Assembly (NCBI RefSeq): GCF_037975245.1
Contig: NC_092579.1
Coordinates: forward strand, 25,093,166 to 25,157,165
From: Apostichopus japonicus
Lineage: Eukaryota; Echinodermata; Holothuroidea; Aspidochirotida; Stichopodidae
Direction of reading: 5' to 3'
Length of the DNA stretch: 64,000 nucleotides
Below are positions 1 to 11,738 of the stretch, piece by piece. Under the pieces are notes generated by a model that searched no databases, was not told where the DNA came from, and saw only the letters and a list, made by a program, of their open reading frames with translations. Position 1 is the first letter of the stretch. Each line of letters begins with the position of its first letter. A program made the position numbers and the translations under genes.

Positions 1-1060
1 TCTATGCAGACGACTCGAGTCTCTATCTTATGTTCCATCCCAATCCCAATCCCGTCTAGAGAAGTGCATAACCTCAGTTTGGCAATGGATGTAACACAAA
101 TGCCTGAAAATTAATGACTCAAAGACTGAGGTGCTTCTAATATCATCAAAGCATCTGGCCAGAAAGATAGAGTGTCCAAGCATCATTATTGGTGACCATC
201 AGGTGGAGCCTAGTGATGTGGCAAAGAGCATCGGTGTCATAATGGACAAACATGCCTCTATGGAAGACCATATAACATCTGTGTGTCGGTCTGCTCAGTA
301 CCATCTCTACAACATCGGAAGAATACGAAAATACCTCACCAGAGAAGCCACAGAGCAGTTAATCCATGCTTTCATAACATCTAAACTGGATTACTGCAAT
401 GCACTTTTCTGTGGACCACCAGTTAAACAAATAAAACAACTGCAAAGGCTCCAAAACATAGCAGCAAGGATCGTTACACTAACAACAACATCTAGTCATA
501 TTACCCCAATATTGCATGAACTTCATTGGCTGCCAGTATCTCAGCGGATTAGGTTCAAAGTCCTTCTTCTTGTGTTCAAGTGCCAGAACAACATGGCACC
601 TCCATACCTGCAAGATCTGATCCGTCCTTATCAGCCAACAAGAGCCCTACAGTCTGCTGGTCAGAGTCATCTGGAGGTTCCATCACCAAGACAAACAGCT
701 ATGGGAACAGAGCTTTTTGCGTGGCTGGGCCACGCCTCTGGAATGAGCTGCCAGCTGAACTCAGAACCGTTTCTAATCTTACGACCTTCAAATCAAAGCT
801 GAAAACCTTCCTTTTTAGACACAATTACTGCAATATTTAAACTGTGTATTTAAATTTCTTTCATGTGCAATACTCAAACGTGCATGCTTTTTATTTTTCA
901 TACCCATACCATATTGTATTTAATTCTGCATTTTTACTACATATTTTGTGTCATATTTTTATATTTCTTTATTTGCTGTTACATAGCGTTTTAGAGCACT
1001 TTTGTGAATTTTACGCTTTACAAAATCAATTATTATTATTATTATTATTATTATTTTATA
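1..1060 (+). mobile_element. 3' end of a CR1/L2-like LINE
   Basis: This is the 3' part of a non-LTR retrotransposon truncated by the window edge. It begins inside the reverse transcriptase, at the catalytic YADD motif (bases 3-14), carries the RT C-terminal region to about 838, then an AT-rich 3' UTR. It ends in an (ATT)n run at about 1029-1057. A 3' tail of ATT units after an RT with LDYCN and LHWLPV motifs is typical of the CR1/L2 group. The family assignment rests on those motifs; the exact clade cannot be set by eye. Confidence 0.85.
3..838 (+). pseudogene. LINE reverse transcriptase C-terminal fragment, frameshifted
   Basis: Reads the end of a LINE ORF2 reverse transcriptase, the enzyme that copies LINE RNA at a nicked target. 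Visible in order are YADD (3-14), a WLKINDSKTE-like stretch just before 131, LDYCNALFCG (about 390-420), LQRLQNIAAR, LHWLPVSQRIRFK (about 510-560) and a terminal YGNRAFCVAGPRLWNELP block (about 700-755). These lie in three different frames: YADD in one, the main 131-~690 block in a second, and the terminal block in the frame open to 840. At least two frameshifts have therefore occurred and the copy is dead. A related fragment lies at 5071-5648. Confidence 0.85.
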
Positions 1061-1137
1061 TACATGTATCTAATATTATATATACACGTATCTAATATCA
1101 CGAAGTACGCGAACAATTTTGCGGAAGAAATTTGCTA

Positions 1138-1199
1138 CGTGCCTGCATCCAAGCAAATGTCCCCCCCCCCCATATTTTTTTAAACATATCACGGCCCCT
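1138..1199 (+). repeat. Right-end fragment of a hAT-type element
   Basis: The stretch with a CATCCAAGCAAATGTCCCCC run and the terminal CACGGCCCCTG closely matches the right end of the complete element at 49,734-51,054 (bases about 51,008-51,054). No left end is found nearby, so this is a solo end or truncated copy. Confidence 0.6.
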
Positions 1200-1651
1200 G
1201 GTGACACCCATAAAGGATGAATCCATTAACAGGTCACAGTGTCCTTATAGTGCAATGAATGACAGTGCACTATACTAATTTGTGAGTGGGGGTGGTTTAC
1301 CTCAGCCATACAGTGTAATGAATGCCAAGATACAGTAGTATCAAAAGGAAAAGACAACATGCATGCTGGATAAAATATGTCACTTTAATATTACTTAATT
1401 GCAAATTGTCACATAGTGGAAGACTGCAACAATGATGGTACTCACTGAAATTTGATATTTTGCAGTAACTTCATAATTTTAACAAGTTTATAAATATGCC
1501 TTCTTTCAGTATGCAACTTCACTTTCATTCACATGTTGTTGTTCTGAATGACATCATTAGCTATAACAAAAATTGAGATATCACCGAAGTTGCTTGCAAT
1601 TAAAACTTACCCATGACACATCTACTAGGCATCATGCCTCAAGTCCAATGT
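1200..1651. other. No recognisable feature
   Basis: AT-rich single-copy-looking sequence. No coding, repeat or RNA signal was recognised apart from the 3' flank of the exon candidate that follows. Confidence 0.5.
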
Positions 1652-1762
1652 CTAGTAGGTTGTTGGATGCAAATTTGCTATCCGTATTTGATATCCCCTC
1701 ATTATATTGATGGTGAAGTCTTCTGTAGCATCGTTTGATGATCCAATCCAGTTGACTAAGTC
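1652..1762 (-). CDS. Possible terminal exon of a host gene
   Basis: On the minus strand a pyrimidine-rich acceptor (TTTTTCTTTATTCAG, ending at 1763) opens a 37-codon frame that ends at TAG (1654-1652). The frame reads DLVNWIGSSNDATEDF and then INIMRGYQIRIANLHPTTY. It is in phase 0 with the donor of the exon candidate at 1968-2093. Spliced together, the two give a continuous C-terminal region. The combination of a strong acceptor, matching phase and balanced composition suggests a real exon. The product is not recognised; the fold could be ubiquitin-like (see the preceding exon), which is a guess. No transcript evidence is available here. Confidence 0.45.
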   Translation of the reverse strand, partial: DLVNWIGSSNDATEDFTINIMRGYQIRIANLHPTTY

Positions 1763-1967
1763 CTGAATAAAGAAAAACATTTTAACAAAAGAGTATATAA
1801 GGCATATATGTGGTAATTACACCCTGCAATTGATCACTCATGCCATCTGCTCTTTATTGACGTATATATAAAATCTTGCCATATCTTTTGACACTTAGAT
1901 GCAATGTTCTTGGAGTGATGTATTATTTGAAATACCTCATATTGCAATTACTGATACATTTACTTAC

Positions 1968-2093
1968 GGACACAGAATCCTCTTTTGTGAATTTTCTTTG
2001 AAGGATATCACCACTAGGGAGACAGCACTTGATTTTGAACCTATTCTCAGGTCCCACTATGTTGGATATTGGACGGTGGCACATTTCTCTAAC
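1968..2093 (-). CDS. Possible penultimate exon, UBX-like segment
   Basis: The minus-strand frame of 42 codons ends exactly at a consensus donor GTAAGT (1967-1962). It includes ENRFKIKCCLPSGDILQRKF and TKEDSVS. The pattern of a beta strand, LPSGD turn, strand with QRKF, then DSV at a helix start resembles the first half of a UBX or other ubiquitin-like domain, but this is only a visual resemblance. The acceptor is uncertain: TTGAAG at 2094-2095 or an AG seven bases further in (exon starting at 2088). Joined to 1652-1762 the frame stays open to a stop. Confidence 0.45.
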
Positions 2094-2119
2094 CTTCAAA
2101 ATTAAGTGATGAAACATTA

Positions 2120-4499
2120 CACAAAGTAAAATTTAAGACATGCTTATGACATGACAGAAACAGTCATCAAATGAAGGCAACATAGCTTATTCTTTTTTAA
2201 TCAGTTTTTGTGTGGGAATGCACAAATGCCCTCACTGGAAATACATCATTCCATAAAGATGTTCTTTTGCATTTTGCCAGTTCTATTAGGTGCTTTCACA
2301 CTAGATCCTGATCAGAGCACTGTTGTAGCCTAAATGCAGTTCAAATCCGGATCTGATCCTCCTATTTTGATGATGGCAGAGACTAGGATCTGATCCAGAT
2401 GTCGAGATCAATTTGCAATGTGAACACTCTCACATCAACAGTGACCGGAGATATCCTGTGACCTCAATAAGTCACTGGCATTCTCACGTGAAATTCCAGT
2501 CCTGTATCATGCATGTGCTAAATCCTATGTGGATTGCGTGCGTGTGGGCAGTGCATAGTCTAAGGCTAAGCAACCATGACAACGAAAAATTTTAAGTATA
2601 CGTACTTTGCGATCAGCAGCTGCGTATGATTTTTTTACCAACATCTGGTGAATAGCAAGGGAGGATCAGAGTACAACTCAAGTGTAATGCTTCCAGATCA
2701 ATGCATAAGTTTACCCCATGGAGAGATGATCATCTGATAACATCAGGGGATCTGATCCGGATCATTATGAATAAAAGATAAATGTATGATGAATGTTCAG
2801 TTTTTCAAGAACTTCTGGAAAGATGACATTGTGGATCTCTGACTGTGATCCACTGTGGAAATAGAAATATGTAACTTTACTATAATGATAGAAACAGGGA
2901 GGAATATTGGGGTTTCACCAAGTTTTTATATCTTGCTAGTGTCCCTTTGTCTACCACGGAAATATCCACTTTATAAGCAAACACATACCTGGACAAGATG
3001 GCTGTTGTTCCTGAAAGTGAAGAAAGTTGCAGCGGGTATAGTCATTTAAAGCGTTTTACAATTTAACACATCTTTCAGTTGGTATGTGCATTGTTGAATT
3101 GGTAATGACACTCCCGTGCTTAGCATGGAAACGTACCCGTAGATTGCTCCGCAAAACTGCATACATGTATGTGCATATTGATGTTTCACCAGATAACAGT
3201 GTACATGTTGATCTTATAAGTGGAGAATGTACTGTACTTTATGTAAAGTACTGCCAAACTGTGGAAATATCCTCACAAAATGAAAGAACAATTACTGGAA
3301 CTTGGGATAATCTGTCACTGTAGTATCCCATATATAAGGAAGCCACATCTTAAGACATAATCGGCTTGACAAGGTTCAATGACCTGTCTACAAACTTGCA
3401 TGCACCCAACTGACACATACTTATTATTTTGCTTTAATTGGACCCGTTCAATACCCACCAGGACATATGTGGATAGATTTAGTGCCATGAAAAGAATTTC
3501 CATTTGGCACCAACAGCACATTGGTAAGAATTTAAATTAATTGTCTAATGAGAGAATCATGAAATATAATTGGACCAAAATTGCAGTAAAACTTGTTGTT
3601 TGCGTGACATCATTTATTTTATTCTATGGTTACTTGGGTAAAATGCGCAGCTAGGTTTGCCAGCCATCTGTAACAAACAATTCTTCAGAGAGGAAACTCT
3701 TCGTCTGGATGCATATGCACACCTGTTAATGTGTGACACTGTTTATTCGTATTATTTATTTATTTATTATTTAGGTTTACAGTCTTGTTCAGGGCCAAGG
3801 CCCTCTCACACGACTTTATAACCCTGGTAATTGGTAACTTGACACACCTTCAACACCTTAACTTGACACGCAACAAACCAGTGCACACAACTATATTTTC
3901 AATTCGTTACTCCTGATTTTCGCTGGCACGTAGTACGACAGCTTCAGACCAAGGGATCTGCTGCACTTGAAATATTCGCATCGCTACTTTGTGATAAATT
4001 ACTCTAATCCATTAAAAGGTAACTTTTTGATAGATAAATAGTACTAAACTAAGGGTACACAATTTTTTAGTTTTGTTGCTGGCAATCCACATGAAAAAAA
4101 AGCAAACTAATAGGGATAAATGGCCCCAGCACAGTTTGGATTGGTCTAATTTACGGTAGCCAAAGAAATAGGCGCGTCATGTATTCAATTGTTTTAATGA
4201 GCAAGAAAACAACAAAATTGATAGAACGACTTGCGCTAGGAAATGAATGAGGAGGTCATCCGAGAACTTCTCACATTAGTTCAGCTGAAGATATTTACAT
4301 TTCTTCTCTTTTCAGTTAGTTGAGGCTTCATATCATGGGATCTGTTTCTGTAGTAAGGGGTGATAAGATATGGGTAAGATCAGGGACTCCCTGTTAAGAT
4401 TAAGGCCTTTGTGTGTTGGGGTGTTTGAGTGTGTAACCATTTTGCCAAAATGAGGCAGTGGGAGTACCAATCCGAGCGAAAGGTAAGGGAGAGAAAACC
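2120..4499. other. Intronic or intergenic sequence, little recognisable
   Basis: Apart from the microexon candidate, the stretch holds only AT-rich sequence and a short ATTT-type microsatellite near 3750-3775. Several GATCCGGATC/GATCTGATCC words occur between 2305 and 2765 without forming a clear element. No coding region is supported. Confidence 0.4.
2989..3010 (-). CDS. Possible 22-nt microexon of the same gene
   Basis: On the minus strand, CTTTCTTCACTTTCAG (strong acceptor) is followed after only 22 bases by GTATGT (strong donor, 2988-2983). Read in the phase that ends with CAG it joins the next exon candidate without a stop. Two good splice sites so close together are suggestive, but chance cannot be excluded. 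Confidence 0.25.
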
Positions 4500-5058
4500 C
4501 CAAAAGATGAATGACCTTCCGCACAGGGGTAAACTGGACTCCTGCAGCTGCCTTTAACAAATTTTACTGCATTGCTACAAACATATGGTGACTTCCATGG
4601 CAACTCTAGACCAGGTATGCTGTACTGGCCCCAAATATACAAGATCTTCAAATATGGTTACCTTTGGTCAAAGTTTGAAACTGTTTTATTACCACCTTTG
4701 AGGAAATTTACTTCACTGAGACATTTAGGCATCTTATGCTTTCAATTTGAATCCCTAACTATAACAACAATTTGGAAGTAAAGACCTCTAGGAACGTTCT
4801 TTTTGAAATCTTCTATCAATTATAGCATGCTAAACAGGGGCCAATACTGCATAGCCTGCCTTTAAAATATCCTGTAACCTGCTCTGGATAAACACTATCA
4901 AATATGGAAGAAATGTTTTGGTAAAGTATGAATATGGTCACTTTAACATTAAAAAATTGCAAGTCAGATAGTGGTATGTTTTCACTGCTCATGGTTATTG
5001 TAGTTGAAGTCAATGTATAGAACTGTACAGGTGCAATCAATGTGTTAATAATAAAAAC

Positions 5059-5553
5059 ATGTTACAATACTTAAAAACTATGAGTACATTGGTTCATTCA
5101 TTCATTCACAGCCATTTGGATTATTGCAATAGTTTGCTCCATGGTATTCCAAGGTATCTGATTCAGAGACTGCAACGTCTGCAGAACAGCGCAGCCAGGC
5201 TTGTTGTAGACTGCTATGACTTTAACACTCCATCGTTGAGTATCCTCCACTCTTTGCACTGGTTGCCTGTTGAATTCAGAATTAAGTTCAAAGTACTGCT
5301 CCTGGTGTATAAGTGCATTCATGGAATGGCACCCGCCTATTTGTCGGACGATCTGTCCTTCCAGGTCAATACTTGTTATACCTTGCGTTCTAGCAATACA
5401 CTCACTCTCACTATTCCCAGAATTAAACTGAAAACCTATGGCGACCGTGCCTTTACATCAGCCGGGCCCACTCTGGAATGGTCTGCCCATATCTGTGCGG
5501 AGTTCTCCCACTCTCATTCAGTTCAAGTCTTGCTTGAAGACTCATTTTTTTAA
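5059..5553 (+). pseudogene. LINE reverse transcriptase C-terminal fragment
   Basis: The frame contains [55 protein letters not shown] and [12 protein letters not shown]. This is the conserved C-terminal order of CR1/L2-like reverse transcriptases. The catalytic part is absent because of 5' truncation. The last block (expected LWNGLP) is shifted, reading TLEWSAH, so the end is frameshifted. The first residues come from flanking sequence. Not functional. Confidence 0.85.
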
Positions 5554-5648
5554 GTTGGCGTTCTATTAGGGTTGTACAGCGCTATTGAATACTTCGTAGA
5601 TTTTAGCGCTTTATAAGTTCATTTATTATTATTATTATTATTATTATT
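5071..5648 (+). mobile_element. CR1/L2-like LINE 3' fragment
   Basis: A 5'-truncated LINE tail ending in (ATT)n at about 5624-5648. Copy 2 of the duplication (17,447-17,470) lacks it, so the empty site is visible: copy 1 reads GTTACAATAC, LINE, then ACTTTAG, where copy 2 has GTTACAATAC, about 14 bases, then CTTTAG. The insertion therefore came after the duplication. Confidence 0.85.
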
Positions 5649-7982
5649 AAACTTAACTTTAGAATAAGCTATACAAACAATAGTAGGCCAGTGTTCCAAA
5701 TACGGAATGCAGGAACAGATATCCAAATAAGGCTAGGAGACGCCCTGCCTCTCTTGTAAACCTTTCCATGATAAGTATAGCAGCTTTACATCCAACAGAA
5801 ACTTTGCCAAAACTTCAAACATCTCCATCTGCCACTATCTCCATCTGTCACAGGTTATGACAGCATTGAATAAAACTGTTTTATCACCTAATACTAGCTG
5901 CAAGTTAGAGTACCTCTTCAACACTCCATGACATCACAATATATGTTATGTTAAGTTTAAGGTGACCATATTTTCCTGACTGGAATCAGGGACATTTATT
6001 GCTTGACTGATATAGTTGGAAAATTTTCAAGTGAATAAGGTGCTTAGATGTAAAATGGTGATACTTAGAAGCACTTTTTAAATCAATTATACTTTCAAAA
6101 ATGTAGCTTTTTCTTAGATGAAATATACATACTTTACGAAAGAGTGCTAGGCTAGATCGATCTTGCATATTTTAACAGTGTTTCCACTTTACACTGGGCA
6201 ACCTGAAATACTGGTTATTTTTACAATTATTTTACAAAGGGGACATTTTCGGGGGGCACTTGTTCAACAACACACTGTAATCGGGGACTGTCGCAGAAAA
6301 TCAGGGACTTCTGGTCACCTTAGTTTAATTGATCTCACACAATACAAAATAAAGACAAATTATTCTGTGCCAACAATAAATAACCCAAGATCAATGTCAC
6401 ATTAGAACTACTGGTATGACTGAACAAACTACACTAATAAAACAGATCAGAAATTGCTATCATGGAAAGCCACATGGTGTACAATAAAGAATGCAGTGAA
6501 ACCAATATTCAATCATTTAGTTTATTAATATGACACAGTTGTAACTTTGATGACATCAATTATGTAGTTTACATTACACTATGAATGAACATGCAAATCA
6601 ATGCTAAATACTAAAGAAAGGAGTTAGATGCATAATGCACTAAATGCAACAATCAATGTTTGACACCATAAAAACGATAAATTCCCATGATACATTGCAC
6701 TAGCTTAGTAACATTATTTCACTGAGACACCATGTTTGTTGTTGTCCGTTACATTACAGTACAGTTTGCTCAATTGTCTTGAAGGCTTGTGATATCTATG
6801 TTCTGGATACTTGTTGCTTCCATTGTCCACTCTTGTGTCCTTGATGTATAGTATTTAAACAAGCTTTTGGAACTGCTTTGACATCAGCTCTTTCAAAATT
6901 GTCCTTATCCATTTTAACAACGTTCACTATGCAAATCCGTAGCTCTCACTGGAGAACAAGATAAATGACAATCATCTTACATAATAGAAGTAGAAAAGCA
7001 CACGTTTATTATTGAAACAATCGAACACAAACACTTCCAGTTCCAACCCTTATATCTGCTTGCAAAACATGTCATGCATGCAAAACATGTCATGCAAAAC
7101 ATGTCATGCTGTACTGCTCCTCTTAAGGAGGTACTGTACATCTGTAATGTGAAATGAAAAGGCAAAAAGACATATTTATGGCTTTGTGTGATTACAAAAG
7201 CGTTACAAAAATACCTGTTGTTGTTGAAGATTGAATTAAAATGATTTTCCGAGATATGATTCACTTGATTTTAATTGCAAAAGAGGCTTATAGCCAAGGT
7301 AACTGGGTTGGAGCCAGCACAAATGTCATGTTTGTTTATTCACTGATATTGTAACTTGCACTCATTGTAATGACTAAAAATTATTGTTCGAATCTGGGAG
7401 AAAATAGGCCCTCAATGATACCCATAGGCGTACAGGACCATTTCAGTTTGGGGGGGCAGAACTTTTTGTGCCCGAAAGTTCCCGTGACACTATCTAAGCG
7501 GAGCGCCACCATCGGTTGGCGCGTAGCGTACAAGAAAATTTTTGGCACACAATGCCTCTCAGATTCCCGGAAACGGCACTCCTGAGGCCTTGCAAGTTGT
7601 ATCTAAACATTCTTTATTTTATAATCTCACGTTTTAGAAATTTACACTTCCCCAAAAATTTGGTAAATAAGAAGAAAAAATGGTAACATCACTTTGAAGG
7701 GGAAAAATGGGACAGTATATTTTTGAAGCTCCTATTTAGTTACCTTATTTATTATTTTAACACAGTACTCAGCTACCTCCAGAAAAACATACATTGTTCA
7801 ATGACATGTAGGCGGGATAATGTTGCTGTGTCGAGTGAGACTGCAATTTGTCTCACAAAAAAGTATAAAATATAACAAAGAATACGATAAACCTGTACTT
7901 CTAGGCTTGTAGGCACCCCCCCCCCACCATCCATGAAAAAGAAAATGTTTCTTATAAACACTCATGTCGGGGATGTCCAGGT

Positions 7983-8620
7983 CAAGGGCGGCAGAAGCAC
8001 TTTTAATCTGGGGGGGGGGCACCGACATCAAAGGGCACTTTGCAGAAATTCGATTGGAATGATACAGCCTTATATTTAGTACCCTTTATAACTCTTATTG
8101 TAATATCTTATTTGTGTATACACATACACGCCCCCCCCCCCCCCTAAAGGAAAATATTCATACTAGCACTGCAATATCCAATGCGCAAATTGGGAAACAA
8201 GGAACAAGTTTTCTTTTGAGACAAAATGAGCTGAAATCATGCTAGTTGCTAATGTAGGAATCTTCTGAGTTTTTTCCTTGTTAATATCTTAACAAATTTT
8301 TTCCATTCGAAATAACTTTGAGTTTGACCCACAGAAATTCATTAAAAGTCACGGGCTTAGCCAGGATTTGCAAAGTTGTATGCACGACTATCTGAGCGGA
8401 GTGCCACCATTAGTTGGCGCGGAGCATACTAGAAAATTTTTGGTTTTACAAATCCCTCAGATGGCCCGAAACGGCCCTTCCCGAGTGTTCATTCTGGTTC
8501 CCTGGCCTCTTGCTAACTTGAGGCACCTCAATTTTTATGTAGAAAAAAGGCACATTTTTAACCTGAGGAAAAGTGGGGGGCACGTGCCCCGTGCCCCCCC
8601 CCCCCGTTCCGCCGCCCTTG
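7983..8620 (+). mobile_element. Nested hAT-type element
   Basis: Ends CAAGGGCGGCAGAA and TTCCGCCGCCCTTG are inverted repeats, flanked by the perfect 8-bp repeat GTCCAGGT (7975-7982 and 8621-8628). The related host element at 43,216-44,114 lacks this segment and gives the empty site (minus strand near 43,550-43,565). G/C homopolymer tracts lie inside both ends. No coding capacity is seen. Confidence 0.85.
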
Positions 8621-8818
8621 GTCCAGGTATACAATTGACTAGTTAAAAAAAAAATTGATCGTGCAAAAAGCGTGGTAGCCCAGATGAACTGCGCTTACGG
8701 TGGTGTTACACAGAAATATTCGGGCATCATGATGCTAAAGAAAGAAAATCATGGAATTGTCGGGCAAAAATTTGAAAAAGATTCGGGCAAGCTACTGCAT
8801 ATTTATATATATATATTT

Positions 8819-8948
8819 CCAGAGGACAAGAAATTCGGGCAAAAGTCCTGAAAATTCGGGCAGCCTAAGAGGAGAAAAAAAAAAAAAATTTCTCCTCTTA
8901 GGCTGCCCAAATTTTTCAGGACTTTTGCCCGAATTTCTTGTCCTCTGG
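8819..8948. repeat. Snap-back inverted repeat, ~59-bp arms
   Basis: Bases 8819-8876 (CCAGAGGACAAGAAATTCGG...) are matched almost perfectly by the reverse complement of 8889-8948, with a poly(A) loop of about 12 bases. The related element at 43,216-44,114 carries only one arm (about 43,266-43,327). The second arm therefore arose in this copy by local inverted duplication. Confidence 0.85.
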
Positions 8949-9560
8949 AAATTTGGGGGGGCAGTCTGCCCCCCGCCTCGTACGCCTATGGTGATACCCC
9001 TCAAATGTTAAACTAGAAATATAGCTCACACTCAAAATTTGCCAAAAATGTCAACGTCTTTGCTGATATGAACTATATGCACATAACAACCTGATCAGAT
9101 GACAACTACAGTATAGGCAATGGAGAGTAACCATCTTTAGGCAGTGTAAGTACTGTACTGTATGTACATATGATGCCACATCATCATGAAACAAAAAGAA
9201 AACATAAGAAAAGAATAAATGTGCAATTTTTGAACACAAACTGCTTCAGACAGGTAGGTAGCAGTCTACACAATTGGTACATGTCTTTATTTTTCAGAGA
9301 TAAGGAAAAATACTACTGTTATCATTAACTTGTGGGGTTTGAAAATTTATGGGTTCCTCTCATTTACAGACCTCCAGTGGCTGTATTAGCACCATATTCA
9401 GCACTATAGTTCTATGTCATTTAATATTACATGATACAATAAATGAATAAATGTGTCCAATGTTCTAAATCCAGTTAGTCATATACAGTCCTACAATAGT
9501 GGACTGCAGAAGACATAGTTGCAGTATGGAATGGTTACAGTATGTACATCAACAAATTAC

Positions 9561-9680
9561 CTGTCTCCACTGGGGTACAGCTGCTGGAGTGCATTGCCTT
9601 GTGTTGGGGAACTGGTGTTGTCTTTTCTGGTGGATCAGTTTGCATACCAACCTCTCGAGTCTCTTAATTGGGCTCACCTT
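9561..9680 (-). pseudogene. Decayed duplicate of the exon candidate at 32,314-32,463
   Basis: Minus-strand sequence collinear with the exon candidate in copy 2. The donor (CAG|GTAATT) is kept, but the acceptor CAG is CAT here, a base is missing near the exon start and an internal stretch of about 27 bases is absent. The frame KLIHQKRQHQF is open where copy 2 has a TAA. This suggests an exon duplicated with the large repeat, with each copy damaged differently. Confidence 0.3.
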
Positions 9681-10024
9681 TTAAATGAAAAAGACAATAC
9701 AGGGATTTGCAAAGTTAATAATATATCAGAATGCATACTGTGCAATATAGTGAAATAAATAATTTACAACTTAAATAACTGAATACCACATTTGCCCTTT
9801 ACTAAATAGTCAACAATTCACATCAATTTTTGCAAACACAGTACAGTAATTACACTACTAGTTACAGAACTTTGCTCTTAGCAGCAGAAATTCATCACAT
9901 CTGCTTTATGATATACAGTATGTATAGTGTCAACTCTGCAACAATTCAAGAAAGGTTCATTTACTAATCATAAAGTAGTGATGTGCAACAATTTCAACTA
10001 TTTCTTTCATTTCTATGTAGTATA

Positions 10025-11738
10025 CAGTGGCGTCACCAGACTTTTCAGTCTGGGGGGCACAGGGGGGGCACCAGCATTTGATGGGGGGCACTTAGGTGGA
10101 TACGGATCACCGTCCTGGGGGAGGGGTCTAAGGGGAGGGGTGCCCTTCCAGGCGCGGCGGAATGGGAAAATTATTGGGAGGGGCTAATGTGTAGAGACTA
10201 TCTAAGCGGAGCGCCACCATCGGTTGGCGCGGAGCATTCAAGAAAATTTTAGGTTTTTCAAACCCCCAGATGGCCGGAAACGGCACTTCCTGAGTGTTTT
10301 ATGCTGCAAATACCTAGCCCTAAAATATGGGTCTCAAGCCTGCAATTTCTCAGATTGCACGTAAAAGTCTGTAAAAACATAGTAATTTGTATATTCGATG
10401 GTGTTTTAAGAGAGTAGGTATTACTCGTAGTGTACTCGCTAAGACGTTTTTGAGTGTAGTAAGGGGATGTTGGAGAACTGGCTGAAATGAAGCAAGTCAT
10501 TGGCCTAAGACGAAGTTGTGTTGCGCTTACCGGTACTCACACTCACTGCTTCCACTTTCCACGGGGCGTGAAGACGCGGTTGGGGTGACAATGTGGTCTA
10601 TAGCCAGGGGACGGGCCGAGGGTCCCCCCAGCATTTACTAAAATTATTACACCTATATAGTATACGTGTGCATCGGACAGATCGACAAGTATGCATTGAA
10701 AAATGGGCAGATGCACGTTTCGGAGCCTTGGTAAATATTGGGGGGGACTTATCATGCATTTGCCCCCTCAACTTTTTCATTGGGGGGGCTGAGCCCCCGA
10801 GCCCCCCGGTTCCGTCGCCACTGCCCCCCTCCCCTTTGGAAAATTTTCGCATACGGAGGATGGGCTAGATGCAAAATGCTGCCACATTTGATGCTGAATT
10901 CGATTTGAAGATATCTCCAGAAATTGCTATTTTTGAGGTAATGATTTTAACAAGGCGCAGAATTTTGCAGAGGATATGAACCACATGCTGTCGATATTAT
11001 GCCTAACCCTATCAATAGAACCTACATTTGTTGAATTAATGTGTGCATGACCCCCGACTCCTTTCTTGTCCTTCTCGTTTTCGCCCATTATCTATTAAGA
11101 TGTAACAGGTTCCAGCATCGTTATTGGCTCCTATCAGGGATCTCACCATGCAATCCAAAGTTTGATCACACATCGAGTATGGCTCAGTGTGCAGGTGTGA
11201 ACATTCGCCATTTGTTCCTACAAGCATCTGGCCTCAAATGACCTCTGCACCCCCTACACAACAGGGTTAATATATGGGTCCACAAATATAGGCAAGTATG
11301 GTGCCTGCGGACCCTCACATTCTCACATTTCGTCAGCTCCTAACCTGTCAACCTCAGACCAAGGCAACATACCGCAGTACCCTCCCTTCTCACAGTCATG
11401 TAGCTCGCGAAGCGGACGTGTATATCCGCTGGTATGGCGTGAGCACTGACACATTCAATGTAAATATCGACACCTGTTGTGATGGCGCGGGTTACAACTT
11501 CGATACCCGACGTTCAAGGATAAACTTTTTCATTTTTCGCAGCTCATTTGAAGAAAATACGAATTACTGTGCTTCTTTGTCATTATGATAAACCAACTCA
11601 GATGATGGGAGTTGAATATAACAAAATATATATATATTTTTTTACCAACCCAAATCTCAGATGGGGGGCACTCGGGGGCACTAGGTTTTTCAGGGGGGGC
11701 ATGTGCCCCCCCCTGGCCCCCCCTTGGCGACCCCACTG
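10025..11738 (+). mobile_element. hAT-type composite element
   Basis: Begins CAGTGGCGTCACCAG and ends GGCGACCCCACTG, with the perfect 8-bp duplication GTAGTATA (10,017-10,024 and 11,739-11,746). Copy 2 retains the empty site at about 33,590. The interior includes a second element (10,149-10,823) and a copy of the palindromic module (10,198-10,240). Long G or C tracts flank both ends. No transposase reading frame is seen in its 1714 bp. Confidence 0.85.
10149..10823 (+). mobile_element. Nested element, relative of 32,619-33,089
   Basis: Starts CAGGCGCGGCGGAATGGG and ends CCGGTTCCGTCGCCACTG. Its body matches the reverse complement of 32,619-33,089 over most of its length, including the GCATCTGCCCATTTTTCAA region. 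The flanking 8 bases match only loosely, so the boundaries rest on the inverted ends. Confidence 0.65.

Larger units (their letters stand above)
7424..8991 (+). mobile_element. hAT-type element with nested copy
   Basis: Inverted ends (ATAGGCGTAC at the left, GTACGCCTATGG at the right) are flanked by the 8-bp direct repeat TGATACCC (7416-7423 and 8992-8999). Copy 2 of the large duplication (about 31,745) shows the empty site. The 8-bp duplication points to the hAT superfamily. No transposase is visible. It contains another hAT-type element (7983-8620), two copies of the conserved palindromic module (7489-7535 and 8388-8430; the second belongs to the nested element) and a snap-back repeat near its right end. 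A related element in opposite orientation lies at 43,216-44,114. Confidence 0.85.

Noticed and set aside
6780-6957. Minus-strand frame MDKDNFERADVKAVP after a TTCTCCAG acceptor, with a paralogous frame at 18,245-18,405
   Set aside because: The frame is partly conserved, but copy 1 would start with TGA in the only open phase and copy 2 stops early. The phase also does not match the neighbouring exon candidate. Not strong enough to annotate.
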